DNA of 64,000 nucleotides, from the NCBI GenBank assembly GCA_008921705.1, contig VFFE01007869.1, positions 1,466,506-1,530,505 on the forward strand, read 5' to 3'. The translations under genes and the position numbers were made by a program. The DNA comes from Burhinus oedicnemus (taxonomy: Eukaryota > Chordata > Aves > Charadriiformes > Burhinidae). The first letter of the stretch is position 1; each line of letters begins with the position of its first letter. Positions 7,927-20,714 of this stretch are shown in pieces. The notes beneath the pieces are model-generated. The model searched no databases. It had not been told where the DNA came from and saw only the letters and a list, made by a program, of their open reading frames with translations.

Positions 7927-10109
7927 TGCAATCTATGCAATGTGATCTACATGTTATGATCTAAACATCTACATCGATGGGAAGTCAGTTTTCCTTCTGC
8001 CCTGTACTACTTTCACTGTTTCAATATGCCAGTTCAGAGTGATCTATGTTCAGCGTACCAAATTCAGCTGTACTGAAGGTTGCTCTCTTACAGGCCTTTT
8101 AAGATTAAGAGAACAAGGAGGAAATACAGCTAAAAGATGATCTTGGGTGGTTCTGATTTCACCAAACTATTTTAATTTCTCTATCTGATCATGACGACAC
8201 CTCAGCTGTACTTTTGAGCTTGCTGCATCTGTGTTTCATAATAAGGTTTCTTCTTCCTCCTCTTCTCCCCTTCCCAGTTAATGTAAGGTTAAATGCAATT
8301 AATGGAACTTCAGTAAAAAGTCATTTGGCTGTTACATGCTGACATGGTACTTTAAAGAGAGTTTGGGGGCTCTCTGCTCTCTTTTTGAGGACATGCTTAA
8401 TTGTACCCAGTGTTTGAGTAGTTTTCTGTGGAGATGGCGGAAAGTTATAGTTTTGAAATTATCTAAGTGGTGTCTTTTGGCTTTGGCTTTAGGATTCTCA
8501 GACACAGCAGCAGGCTTCAGCTTTCTTTAAAGTTTTTTTCCTTCATTGTGTTCTATTTGAATGTGGTGGACACTTTTTTCCTTCTTTTATTAGTTTCCTG
8601 CACTGTGGTTTTTAAGATGCTGTTCAAAGCACCCTAAAAGCTGTTCCCCCACTCCTCCCTCCCCCCTCCCCTTTTTGATCAAAAAAAGTGTATTAAATTG
8701 TAGTCAGAAAGATTTCTGACTCGTGTTGGGAAATTTTGGGATTAATTAAAAGCTTTTGTCTGACAATTGTTCCATTTACGGGTAAATCACCAGACAGGAC
8801 TCTAAAATTAATGGTAATTATTGTTCACAGAAACTTTCATATAGAAAGAAGCTATAACCTGCTTTACATCTTCCATCTGTGTTCCACAGTTCTCTCATAA
8901 CTGCTATAAATGATGAGTTTGTAGAAGATGGAATTCAGAGAGGCGCACTGTACATACTTTTGACCATGTTGTTATCCATTTTCTATTTAATGAAAGGATT
9001 ATGTGTTTACTTCAGTTGTTTTTCACCACAGCAACAGGGATCAAAACTTCATGTCAGATGCCTTTTATTCAAGGTCATGATTTTCATCATTAAACTGATT
9101 AATTAGGAAATGTAGATAATTTCAAGAAATGAATTTTGTTTATAGCCTCAAACGTTTAAAGACGTCTTTGAGTGCTCATCTTGAAAACCTTGTGATTCTG
9201 TGTTCAGAGGTGGCACGTGACCTTCTTTAATGTACCAGTGGAAACATTCCAATGTGTTATTTAGGTTCTGACAATTAAACACATATTTGTTTGTATTCTC
9301 CCTACACCATAGGACTCGAATGTAGTATATATTCATTGTCTGTACCCCCCATCAATTATGCACTAATATTAGGCAACATAGACAGTAATCTTTGCAACAG
9401 TTTCTTTTACAGGAAAAAGTACTTCAGTAACCCTAATTCATAAAAACTAGAGCTGTCGGGCTGAACAGACCATTGATTTGATTTCCTGCCTCATTTCTTG
9501 TCTTTAAGGTGAGGGCATATTTTCCACTTCAGTTTTCTTTATAGAGTTTACCATATATTGATGTTTTATTACAGTAGTTCTTTGCCAGAAATTCTAAGAA
9601 TAAAATCAGAAAGCAGGTGTTCTACTTTGTAGATTAAGGCCAGTGCTTTTCTCTCATGAATGTAACCTTTTCTTTCTGTTTGAGTTACTTTTCCACATAT
9701 TCCTATTACTCTCATTTCCTTTGCACAGATAGGCTGACTGCTTCCATGCTGTTCCCAGCCCTTTTTAACTAGAAAACCGATGAAGCAGGTGCTACCGTAG
9801 TGTGTGCCTAAAGCCCTCAACAGTCAGGTTAATCCTTTGTGTTTGTGCTTGTCAAAGATAACTAGAAAGTCACTGACTGTTTTCAACATCTGATTTTAAG
9901 TTTTCCCTTCCTATCCCTTTTTCTTGAAAGAAATGCTTCTGTAATACCTCTAACAAACTTTGGACTAAAAATAAGCTTACTTCACTGTATTAGTGTTCTC
10001 TTTGGTTAGTGATGATTTAAATGCATCTCAGTTTTGCATTCCTAGGTTTAACACACTTGAAGATACCTTTCTTGTCTGATTTTTTTTTCCTTTTTTTTTT
10101 TTTTTTTTC
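7927..10109. other. Intergenic AT-rich stretch, no gene seen
   Basis: No splice-consistent coding chain was found. Short open frames at 8336-8530 and 8879-9106 have no recognisable product. A homeodomain-type TTAATTA lies near 8742, and the surrounding 8715-8860 is a possible conserved noncoding element by composition only. A C-rich tract at 8646-8671 is listed separately. Confidence 0.45.
8646..8671 (-). other. C-tract, G-quadruplex-capable on minus strand
   Basis: There are four C-runs of 5, 3, 6 and 4 bases separated by 6, 1 and 1 bases. On the minus strand this satisfies the usual four-G-tract rule with loops of 7 or fewer. Confidence 0.6.
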
Positions 10110-10129
10110 NNNNNNNNNNNNNNNNNNNN
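10110..10129. other. Assembly gap (20 N)
   Basis: Twenty N bases sit inside a long T-tract, with T-runs on both sides. The round size suggests a placeholder length. The true sequence is likely a longer homopolymer or a T-rich simple repeat. Confidence 0.98.
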
Positions 10130-10538
10130 TTTTTTTTTTAATCTTGAGAGCAGTCATTTGTCTGTGAAGGATGATTCCCTTGAACTTGCTCAGGATCTTG
10201 GGCCTGCCACAACAGCTGGGTGTTTAATTCAGACATTTGGAGTTACTGAATCTTGGGTTTTTTTGGTAGGGGTTTCAGTAGGCTTGTAGAATGACTACTG
10301 GACTCTGTTTTAGAAGGAAAATTGCCTTTCATGCTGTGGTGTTTGCTCTCGTCATCTCCTGTGAAGGTAAAGTTATGTCCCATTGCATTCAAAATGAAAA
10401 GTAAAGCAACCTAACTGGCTGACTAGTCTTCTAGACACTAAAAAGAAGCAGTCCTTAGCTCTTGGTATTGGTATTAATATTGTTTTCTTGTTTTAGTAAT
10501 TTAGCCAAAATGTTTTTACCAGTTCCAATTTTTTTTTT

Positions 10539-10560
10539 GGGTGGGGGAGGGGGAGAGGGG
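10539..10560 (+). other. G-quadruplex-capable tract
   Basis: The run gggtgggggagggggagagg continues with further G. It contains four G-tracts of at least 3 with loops of 1, 1 and 3 bases, following a T-run. Confidence 0.65.
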
Positions 10561-11796
10561 AGAATCTCTCCTGTAATGTGGTACAGATCAGATATTTACG
10601 TTCTTTTTTTTTTTTTTTTTTTTTTTTTCCCTGCCTTCAGGACATAGTGGTGGAACTGATACCCTAACTAGAAGACCAAAAAGAGTATCTGAACTGATGC
10701 AGTTCTGTGACATTTATTGCTTGTTTTTCTGTTGCAAATAGAACAAATCTAGTGTTGCTTATGATTATGGCTGTGGTTTAATGTACTTCTCTGCATTTCT
10801 GCCTTGATGCAAATGGCTACGTTTTAGCTTTGTTTTTCTTTATTTTTTTATTTCCTCCTGTGCCGGTTGTAGGGGTGGCTAGAGCTAAACCTGTGTCAAG
10901 GGGTTTGCACAGAAAAATGATATTTTTCTGTCCAATTACAGAAACAGAGGGGGAGAAAGTGAAAGACCAGTTTATTTTTTTGAGCCTCTAGCGTGAGTCT
11001 ACATGTCTTTTTGTGTACATTAACTTTTGGTAACGTGATTTTACAAAATGTAAACCCTATGAATTGACTGGGCAATCAATTTGGATTTTTAAAAGAGGAT
11101 ATCACATTCATTATATATTAAAGTATTCCAGGGTTCATGAGGACACACCAACTTTTCAGTAGTCTGGCAGACTGCAGGTCTGGCTCTCTTTTTTAGCCTT
11201 TTTGAATGTGGCCATTTTCTGCTTTCCAGCAGCTCTCAGTATAACACACATCAATGTAAAAGACTGCTTGGTGGGCAGGTGGGCTTGCTATTTTTGGTGG
11301 TTATACGGTACAAGAATGGGTGAACCTGGCAAGGATTGAATTACTGGAGAGATTTTGAGGTTGTCTTTGTTATCTCGTGAGCAACTGTTTCCTTTCTGTC
11401 CTTTCAACTAAAGAAAATACACAAGGCATGATTTTTGTGTGTGATGTTTAAATACTAGTATTCCAACACTCTCAGCCTTTTTCCCCCCGTGATTCTTTTG
11501 TTACAGAAGGTCACAGAATCTCTGGTGAAGTATCATCACACCAGCACTATCCAGATTCTGCCAGATTCTGACGTGTGTGTATGTAATTGCTTAATATGAA
11601 ACAGCTATGTTTCCATGACCATTAATGAGCAAACTTACAGTGTAAAATGAATGTGCCTTGTTCTCAAAATGCAGACAAACTTAACAGCTGTGAACTTCAG
11701 CTGAATGCTTGTTTCTAAAGCACTTACCTGGGAGTCCCTGAAATATTTTAATTGGCTGCCATTTGGCTGCCTGCCTGATAATGTCTAACTGTTGGG

Positions 11797-11841
11797 TTTT
11801 TTTTTTTATATATATATATTTTTTTTTTTTATATATATATA
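11797..11841. repeat. T-run plus (TA)n repeat, duplicated
   Basis: The layout is T-run, (TA)n, T-run, (AT)n: two similar units of about 22 bases each. It is a simple-sequence repeat, probably length-variable. Confidence 0.8.
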
Positions 11842-13239
11842 AGAGGCATTCATCCAAGTAGTCAAGTTACAGAAACCACGTGAGGTGCTATCTACTTCTG
11901 CTAATGGAGTTGGCTGTACACACGAGAATGTGTTAAAACTGGAAAGCGAGAACTGAGATTTTCCTGTTCATGTTTCATTTCAGCCAGTTCTGGCAATGAA
12001 CGAATTGCACTGAAAACACTGTTTGGGACTCTGCTTGTGCTGGTACTGTAGAGGTCTCTGGTACGTACTCTAAGACTCTTCCTCTAACGGAGCAGAGCTC
12101 TGTTTTACTGTTTGAGTCTAACCTTTAATAGACTTTCAGATGCTGTCATTTGCTCCATCTCATTTATAAAAATTAAGGGTTGTTCTTTCCTCCATCATAA
12201 TATGGCTTATGTGCACCTCATTAAATTATCAGAAACACATAAAACCAATTAGTTTTAATTTATCCGGACCCTTTAGATCAGGGAAAAATACATCTGTCTT
12301 TTTGATTTGAAAAATGAATTCTGCAAATTGCAAGCCATCAACACAAGGGCATTTCTAAATTATTTTGGTCGAAAGAAGTGTTCCGTGACTTTCTATTTAA
12401 TTAGGATTAATTAGGTTGTTGAATATGCTTATGCTTTTTGTAAGGGAGGGAAACATGATAATCTACTTTATATTACTATTACAGATCAGTTAAAAAGCAC
12501 AAGAAGTGGAAGCCTCAAAAAAACAAAACTAATTTTCTGTATATTGAGGGATGTAAAGATCCTCCAAAAAAACCCCTATCTTTGATTTCAGTAGAACAGA
12601 GGGATTTCAAATGCTGATTTCCAAAGGAATTAGAAGAGCGATGTTAAGGAACAAATATTCAGCAGAATATTTTTTTCCAGGGGTTTTGTTTTACTTCAGT
12701 CAAAAATGGCACTTGCACAGGCTTTTTGAGAAGCAGAGGTCAGGTTTTGGAGTCTGAATCAACAGGTCATTTCAGGTTCACTTCTGAGCGGTAGCTAATA
12801 AGGAAGGCAAAGTTTGCAGTGGCAAATGTGAAACCTTGGTAGGTTGGAATTAGATTCTGTGTACTAGTTTCACTAAAAAGTCTGAGGGGGAAAAAAAAAC
12901 AACCCAACAAAAACCCCTCAGCAGATCCTTCAGGATTTGGCCCAATGTGTAAATAAAACATTTATCTGAACCTAATACAACAAAAATTACCTAGTATTAA
13001 TATGTTAAAGAAAATAGACATAATTTCTATTTGTGGGGGGTTTTTTGTTTGTTTGTTTTTCCTGGCAGTGTTTCAGTCATGGTACTTCTACCTTTTCTCT
13101 AAAAATTATTTTGCATGAAGAAACAGTAAAACTCCATCAGATTCTTTTCATTTCCTTTGTCTGGTGTGAGTCTTCCACATGTTACATTTACTATAGATTT
13201 GTCTATACAAGGTTGAAAATTCTTGGCTGAAGGAATTCC

Positions 13240-13881
13240 TTACTCCCTTGGGAGAGGCCTTCCATGATTTTCTGCTGTAGTAAGTTTTTTTCTATACCAT
13301 AAAATAACGGCAGTGCATGCAGGAATTCTTAAATAAGCTGTAGAGGTGATCCTTGTGAATTGTGAATTATGCTTGGATCTACTTAAGATTCTTTTTATAA
13401 CCATAAATGGCTGTAAATTGGGCGGTCCATTCTGTAGGAGGAACTTGATGTGATAAATGACTGAGAGGAATGAAAAACTATCTATATTCCTCTGCTGCAC
13501 CTGCACCGTGTTTCTTCCTAGAAAAGTATTTTGAGGGGAGAAAGAAGAGGGCAAAGTGTTTCTCCAATTTCTCCAGTTGTGTTGCTGGGACAGCTTCAGT
13601 TTCTCAGCTGACTCGAAGACTAACAATGACTGTATTTTAAAGGAAGCTGCCTGTCTAGTGTGGAAACCCATATGAATGAGAAATAGGAGCTGGAGAAAGT
13701 GTAGGACAACCTTTGCTAGAGGTTTTGAACAAAATCGGTCCAAGTATCTGTTGGGGCAGAGGTATTTGTAGTCCTTAATGGTTCTCTGAGTCCAAACCTC
13801 TGTTCTATGTACTGAGGTATTTCTCTGCGGAAACTGTATTTCCTTGCTTTGCGCCTGCGCTCCCTGTAGCTCTGTGCTCAC
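13240..13881 (-). other. Unusually long antisense open frame (213 codons), coding status unknown
   Basis: This is the longest uninterrupted frame in the window, running from an ATG at 13881 (minus strand) to a stop at 13240. The predicted product is basic and mixed. It begins MSTELQGAQAQSKEIQFPQR, has one hydrophobic patch (VVLHFLQLLFLIHMGF) that could be a weak membrane segment, and shows no domain I recognise. The start lies by a slightly CpG-richer stretch (13850-13895). In 40% GC sequence a frame this long is unlikely by chance, but there is no splice context, no convincing promoter and no family match. It could be a lineage-specific or noncoding-RNA open frame, or the remains of a retrocopy. 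Confidence 0.25.
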
Positions 13882-16455
13882 GCTTCCCGCAGCAAGGGGA
13901 AATTACAAGGGAATTTGTCTGGGCAGATGTATCTCGGAAGCATGAGAGACTCCCTCTGTTGTGAAGGAGGCCGAGACCACAGGGCCTGGAAGAAGATAGT
14001 CCCTGAGCCTCTGTCTGCCTGTGCCACCGTGACCTCGAGGTGGTACAGATTCACTCTTCGTGCTCAGGGAGCTCATCTGGGATAGTCTCTACTCCTTTTA
14101 TAAATACAGTGGCCCATGATGTGGTGCGCACAAACTATTTCTACCAATGCTCTTTCTGCACCAGAGCCCTGACAAGGCGTTTTATTTTTTTTTATTGTAA
14201 GTTTGAATCGTTTCTACAGGGAAACCTGAAGAAAAGTTAATTGAATGTGGCTCCGTTTGAAAAATGTGAACGCTTTCCTTAACATACTATGAATATATAG
14301 TCCTGCAAAAGCAATGCTCAGTTGCGTCGTTTCTGTCTGGCTACTGTAGCTTGTCAAATACATATATATTTTCTCCACTACTATATTTCATTTTCCTATT
14401 TACTATATTACATTAGAATTACTATTAAATTATCAATTAGAGCCACCGTGTGTTGCTTAAAACACAGCTACTGTTCTTGGCGTTATTTGCATTTAGCTGT
14501 TAAAAGTGTTGTAAAAATAGCTTTTACGATCACAATTAGAACACCAGCTACACAACAGAAAGAGCTTTTTTTAAAAATCCCAGAAACTTCTGTGGCAAAG
14601 AGGTACCGTATCATCTGTCCTCTTTAATTCCAATCATTAAGCTTTCACAGATTATTTCTCTCTTGGCTAAGATGTTCTTATACCGTTTTTTGGGGGGTTT
14701 TGCTGTTTTTGGTTGGTTTTTTTTTTGTTTGTTTTTTCTTTTCCCCCCCCCGATTGTTAGTATATCTGTGAGAACAGTACTAAAACGTGGTAATCAAGGT
14801 TAAAGCCTCGTTCTGCTACCCAACATTCTTTGTAGGTGAGATGGGCTGTGCTTCAGAAAAGCTGGACCTCAGAAGCAGGCCAGAAGGGAGCGAGGAAACA
14901 GAATTATGACAACAGTTTTTTAGAATAGAAAGAGCTACGGTTAAACATAGAACCTTTCCTCTCCTGCCCGCCCCTGCATTTTTTCTTACCTTCTAATTTT
15001 TGCATTTTTAAAGGTAACTTTGAGAGTTGTCTCCATTTAAAAGATGACAAGTTAGTTTTGTCGTGTATTTTTTTTTTTGGAGGTCAAAACAGGGCAGAGA
15101 TAAGGACTCTGATTGCTTTTTACTACCAGTGGTAAAAAGAAGAGAATATCCTGGCCTCTCTTTCAGCAGGGATTATGCAAATGGCTTAATTTTGAATGAT
15201 GAAATCTTAAGAACGTCCAGGGACAGCCTATCTGTTCTTAATACAGTCTGTGGGAGTCTTGCCAGTGAAAAAGCACATGATGTTCTTAGTCCCATTTTTG
15301 CTTTCACCATTCAGATGACTTTGGAATCCATTTTATATAACGTACTACGTAATGCGGTGTCTTTCCCCTCCCTGTAAGGGACTCCACTGCCTGCGTGAGC
15401 TCCTGCATACTGGACTTCATCTCCTTTCACCCTCGCCAGTCGACCTAATGTACGTGATTGCTTGGAAAGAGGGGCTTGGGGTGTCCAGAGCAGTACCCCT
15501 GTGTGCTGCTTGTTAAGAGAAGAGCTCCTGGAAATAATTTCCAAAGTCCTTCAACTGCTATAAACTTTCTCAAGTGTAGGAGACAGGGTTCAGGCTAATA
15601 AACTGCCTGAGAAATACAGAGCTGAGGAAATAATTTTCCAATATATAATTTCTCTACAACAGAGAACATATTCTGTGCCCAGTGTGATCTGGTGACTACC
15701 TTGAGTTCTGTGTAAGCTAAATGTTAAAACCTTTTTAGATTACCCAATTTTACAAACCCCTGTCCATCTTTTTGATTTAAAGCTATGCTATGACTTCTAA
15801 AATAATTCCCCAGACAAAATTTCATCACTAGCATGTATTGTCATAGTAGGTGCTAAGAGCGACAGTCAAAAAGTTCTCACGTTCTGCTGTCTAAATTTCA
15901 CGTGCTTATTTGCAGCGCTTGCACGATTAATGTGGAAGGAAATAAAATCTTCAGCTTGGTTGTAGGCAGACCAGTATTTCCCATGCAGGAAGCTGTAGTA
16001 TTTAGTAAGAGCTTGGTTATAAATGAAACTTTTCCCCCCTGCGGTGTAGCCAAGAGTGGGAAAACTAGAACTGGACATGAGCAATTCTAAATGAAGTTTG
16101 TGTGGCTCCGTTTCCCTTTTCAAACTACTTGCTGTTGAATGCTTTGAAATTCCATGCCTTGTATGGGTCTGAGATGGGAGTGGGGAAAAAAACATTTCCA
16201 TTTTGATGGAGTGCTAAACATCAATTTCAATGTAGATATTAAGCAAGCTAATTAGATTTTTTCAGTTTTCAAGCTGGAAAGCTTCAGAGCCAATACGGAA
16301 AGACATTGCTAAATGACACAGATTAGAATTTGCTCTGTTTGTAGGCAATGCAGCATGGCTAGAGACAGGAACCTGATTTGTATGGAATATTTTTTGTTGG
16401 TTTACATTTTTAACAGAGGTGTGGGAGCAACCGCAGGCATCTTCTGCTCTCTGTT
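13882..16455. other. Intergenic stretch, no gene seen
   Basis: Scattered short open frames occur on both strands (for example 14322-14627, 15063-15377 and 15866-16201) with no family resemblance or splice-linked continuity. A T/G/C homopolymer patch lies at 14690-14752. Confidence 0.4.
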
Positions 16456-16543
16456 TAAGAACTGGTTAGATCATGGAATTCTTAAGTAGGCTGAAATTTT
16501 AAGAACTGGTTTGACCATGACATTATTAGCCAGGCCAAAGTTA
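16456..16543 (+). repeat. Old 44-base tandem duplication
   Basis: Two adjacent copies both start taagaactggtt and share taggctgaaatt / caggccaaagtt near their ends. They are about three-quarters identical by eye, which indicates an old duplication. Confidence 0.65.
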
Positions 16544-19500
16544 AGATAAAGTAACTAGCAGTAATGGTAAATAACATTCATAGTTGCGAATACTATTGTT
16601 GCTGAGTCAGCTTTAATTTTACTAGGAACTTTTTAGGCCTTGTTGGCAAGAACCTGTTTTCATGGAAAATTTTTGAAATTAACGATATAATTTGTATTTA
16701 AAGGGTCCTGGAAATCATCCTGTGTCCTGGTTTGAGCTATTGTACAAACTGCTTAAATGAGTAAGGAGAGATTACTGTGCTGAGGAGTTTACAGTGTAAA
16801 ATGCTGTGCACTTCATCAAAAACCAATACAGAAATGTGATGATTACCCTTTATTTTTCTCTATATTGCACTGGGAACATGAAGTATCTTTTCATAATTTA
16901 ACAGACATTTATAACTTACACCACTTCAAAAGACAGTGTTTTATAGCTATATGCAATTCCATTCCGCGGTACAAATTAGAACTTGCTTAACTGTCTTAGA
17001 TGAGCATCACCAAGTAACATTTCTTATGCTGCATGAGATGACTCTGTTCTGAAAGTCAAAATAGCTTTCTAGAGAATATTTCTGATGTTAATTTTTCTAC
17101 CTGAATATATTTGGCAATGTAATTCGGGAAAGTTTATGAATTTGCTTATATAACTTACGTGTATAACACTCGAATGTACCAACAGTCTTAAAGTAAACCA
17201 TTTTCCTTCCGCTTCCCTGCGGCATTTTATACTGAAACTTTAAAAGTTGGGATGTTCACCTTCTATGTTAATTAATGTCTCTTGTATTTACGTTATTCCT
17301 AAGACGTAAAGCTGCAGAAATGAGAATTGCGTAGCAGTGCTAGGACCATGGCTTCTGGTGTAGCGTGTAGGGAGTATCATGCACGCTTGGAAAATCCCGC
17401 TGCACAAACTATTTCACAACAGTGGGGTTTGTTTTTCACTTGCAGCACTTTGATCTGTCTGCAGGGTGTTTATCGTGACTGCTTTGTATGGCACCTACAT
17501 TTAACAAGGCAGCTGAAGAATGATGAGGTTTCTTTCCTGACAATTTTTTAAACAAAATAGAATGCTTGCTGCTCAACAAAAGCTTTTTTTTTTTCATTTA
17601 GTCAAATATCAGAAAAAGAAATAACTGTAGAGTTTTATTAGTTGCAGATAACTTGCCCAGACAGCTGGACTCCCAGCATGTTGTCAAAATAAAACTTGTC
17701 TCAGGAGCCAAAGCAGCCTAGGAAGCTCATCAATTTAAAACACATGGCAAAAGTTATGGGCCACTCCAAGGCACTAACAGCGTTAACTCGTCTGCCAAGG
17801 CGCAAGAAAATCACTGTCAGCGTAGTGCAGTATTTTTCCTGCTTGGTGTCAGGACTCGGTTACTGCATTCTGCTGCGCGTTCAGGAAAGCAAGAGAACAG
17901 CTAAGTGTGTGCCGTGATGTTTAGTAACAGTTCATCTAGTGAAGGAAGATGACTAGGGCCAGATGTCCCGTCCAGGAAAAAATCTACTGGGGAGAGGAAG
18001 AGCTCCACTGGAAAACCTCTGAAGCCCTAACGGCAACTCCTTTGCATTCTTCCTCCAAAAGAGGTATCTTAATGATCTTTGAAAGGCCAGAAGAGACAAG
18101 CAGATTTGTTGGTCTTCTCTTGGGGTCCCCCAGTTCTATTACCACCATCGCTGCCCATGCTAGTTTGATGTGTGACCGTGTCCTGAAAAATCTTAGTTTC
18201 CACAAAGGTTAACAGGCCTTAAGTTAACCGTGCCTTTCTCAAATGTTTTGTAATCTCTTAAAATGTCTCTGTATGAATATGAATAAGAAAAGCAAGGGAG
18301 CTAAGCCTTGTGGGGCTAGGCGCGAGCTTTGTTTCATGTGAAAACGTTTGGTTTGTCAATTTTGAGTGACTTTCAGAAGCACAGTAAGATTTTCACATCA
18401 TTGGGCAACAGGATTTGAGTCAAAATGAGAAGTTAAATATGGGTATGGGCACAAACTTAAGAAATCAAATGGAATAAACGGAAGCACTTTTAGAAATTTT
18501 TCTGAAAGAAATAGCATAACAGAGCAGTGTGCGTGTGACTGGCGGCGTTTGTTTTCTGCACACTGAGGCTAAATTGGACACGAGTGAATCCTCTGCTGAC
18601 AGAACTTTCATGTTTTCCAGTTTTCCGCAGGCTCTCACTACAGCATCGTAGCCCACGTTGCAGAGCGTGAGTTGTGTGGTGGGTGCCCGCTTCACTCGTG
18701 GGGTGCTGCGTGTCAGCGACGGCGTCCAGGAATTCAACAGGTGCTTGAGGAAAAGCACGCTGAAAAGCCCTAAGTATCCAGATGTGTGCTATTGCTATTT
18801 CTTCTTAATTAAAAAAAAAAAAAGGAACGTAATGTCTCCTTCTTTTGGTGATATCTATTCTATATTTGCCTCTTCGTTTTGATTCAAATTCGGTTGTCTT
18901 ATAATGTGCTTTTAAAAGTCACTCATAATTTACGAATCAGTTAAGCATTTTTTTTTTTCATGAATGACAACCAAGGATTTGTGCCTGCAAGTATCGCTGC
19001 GTGAAATGGGCTATTTAAAGCAAAATCTGTTTGCTTCAGAGAGAAGAAAAATGCTCTGAATTTGAATGATGTGTCAAAATGTCAACCAAATTGTCAGCCA
19101 AATGTGGCAGCTGTTCCGTTCTTGGGTTCATGTTATATAAAAGATAACTGAGGAATGTTGTAGCTGGTTTTGTTTGTTTTATTTAGTGAAAGTTTGGGGT
19201 TTTTTTATTAGAAACGACTTTTTCAGTAATCCTCTGACAGTAAACAGCCAAACTTATCTAGGTTTCTGAATAAACTACCTGTTTCCAAAATCTTCCATGC
19301 AAAGTATTGTGGGTGTTGAACACCATTAGAGATCTCGACTGGTTTCCTCCCACGTTCTTCTGTGCTTTCTTTCTGTGTTCTCCAACTGCCCTTGCCCCCT
19401 TTTGTTCCAGTAGTGCTAATCAAGATGCAATATATTGCGAGGTAAAGCAAATAAATCATTTTTGTGTAAACATTTGCAGTTCCTTCTCCTTTTCCTTTAT

Positions 19501-20714
19501 CTCCTGTTATAGGAGGTATCTACTGCTTGTTCCTCAAACTTTGCTTCTTGTCCTTAATCTCTTCTTTTCCTTCCAGTTGTAGCTGGTAATGAACAAATGG
19601 AGGGGAGAGAAGGAGAGACAAGAAAAAGATGTGGCTGATTGCACAGCAGAGTTGGTTTTAACGGTAAGTTTTCTGTTTCGGGCACTCGCTACAGAAATTT
19701 CTGGTCTCCAGGACTGATGTACCCAGGCTTCTTCCCCCACCTGACCATCTCCTCCACCCCAACCCTTGCTGCAGTCAAGGGAAGGTTCTCCTGATTTTTT
19801 TCTTGATTCCCTCCTGTTAGGCAGTGCCTTGACCTCTGTTCCTCAGCGGGCTCCCTGGCTCCAGCCTTTGTTTTGTTCATCAGTGTTCCTCTTTGGTAGA
19901 CAGCCCTCAGCAGGGATGTTGCTAGTACCTTCTAAACACTTCGTATAGATCTCAGGTCGGGAAACTAAAATAATCGATTGCTATTCTTCTGTGTGTATGA
20001 AAGTCAGGAACTAAAAGCTCTCACAAGATGCACACAACACGATTCTTCCATACCAATTCTAACTTTGGAAGATGTGTATGTTTCCATCCAATGAGAATGA
20101 TTTACTTATTTTGGGTTATTAGAAATGTAGCATCCAGTCGACAAAGCCCTATTAAAATCAACTTGGGTTCCAGGTTATTTTTTAGAAGATGAGGGGAGCA
20201 GGGAAAAGAATGATAGAGGGAAAGACAAAGCAGGTTTAATTGTATGGATGCATAGAGTGTGTGTATATGACTGTGAAACTAAGGAACTGTTTCATGTTTT
20301 TTCATAGGGGAATTAGATTTAAAATGGAAAGGTTACATATTGTAAGAGCAGCAATGTGTTTATAGATGCTTAACCTTACAGTCATGTGTTTTCAGAGTGT
20401 GTGCATATAAAAGCAGTGTAAATGGTGTAATAAAGGCAAATGATTTGTAGCAAGATCGCAGAATATATAGCAGCTTTAGTATTATGACTTTGGTCAGATT
20501 CTCTTACGATACTTACCTCACTTAACCTAGCCGGAAGGATGGCAAACAAGCTACGTCTTGTAGAAAAACACGTGGCGCATCTGTAGTTGAATTTTTCTAG
20601 GTAAATGATATTGCAAAATGTGAGTTTTCTATAGGGTTTGTTGAACTGAATTGACCTTTGAAACACAGCTTTATTCTCTTTAGCAATCCTCAGGTTTTGA
20701 AACAAATCAATAAA
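16544..20714. other. Intergenic stretch, no gene seen
   Basis: No exon chain was found. Overlapping short frames at 17327-18212 and 18465-18882 on both strands are not supported by motifs. T- and A-runs occur near 17585 and 18809. No repeat family was recognised here. Confidence 0.4.

Larger units (their letters stand above)
10130..13239. other. Intergenic stretch, no gene seen
   Basis: This is AT-rich sequence with several T-runs (10603-10628), an AT-repeat (11808-11841) and paired homeodomain-like sites (12397-12415). Short open frames do not form a coding chain. Confidence 0.45.

Noticed and set aside
15866..16201. 111-codon minus-strand frame
   Set aside because: There is no recognisable domain, no splice context and an opposing frame in the same place. 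Not enough to call a gene.
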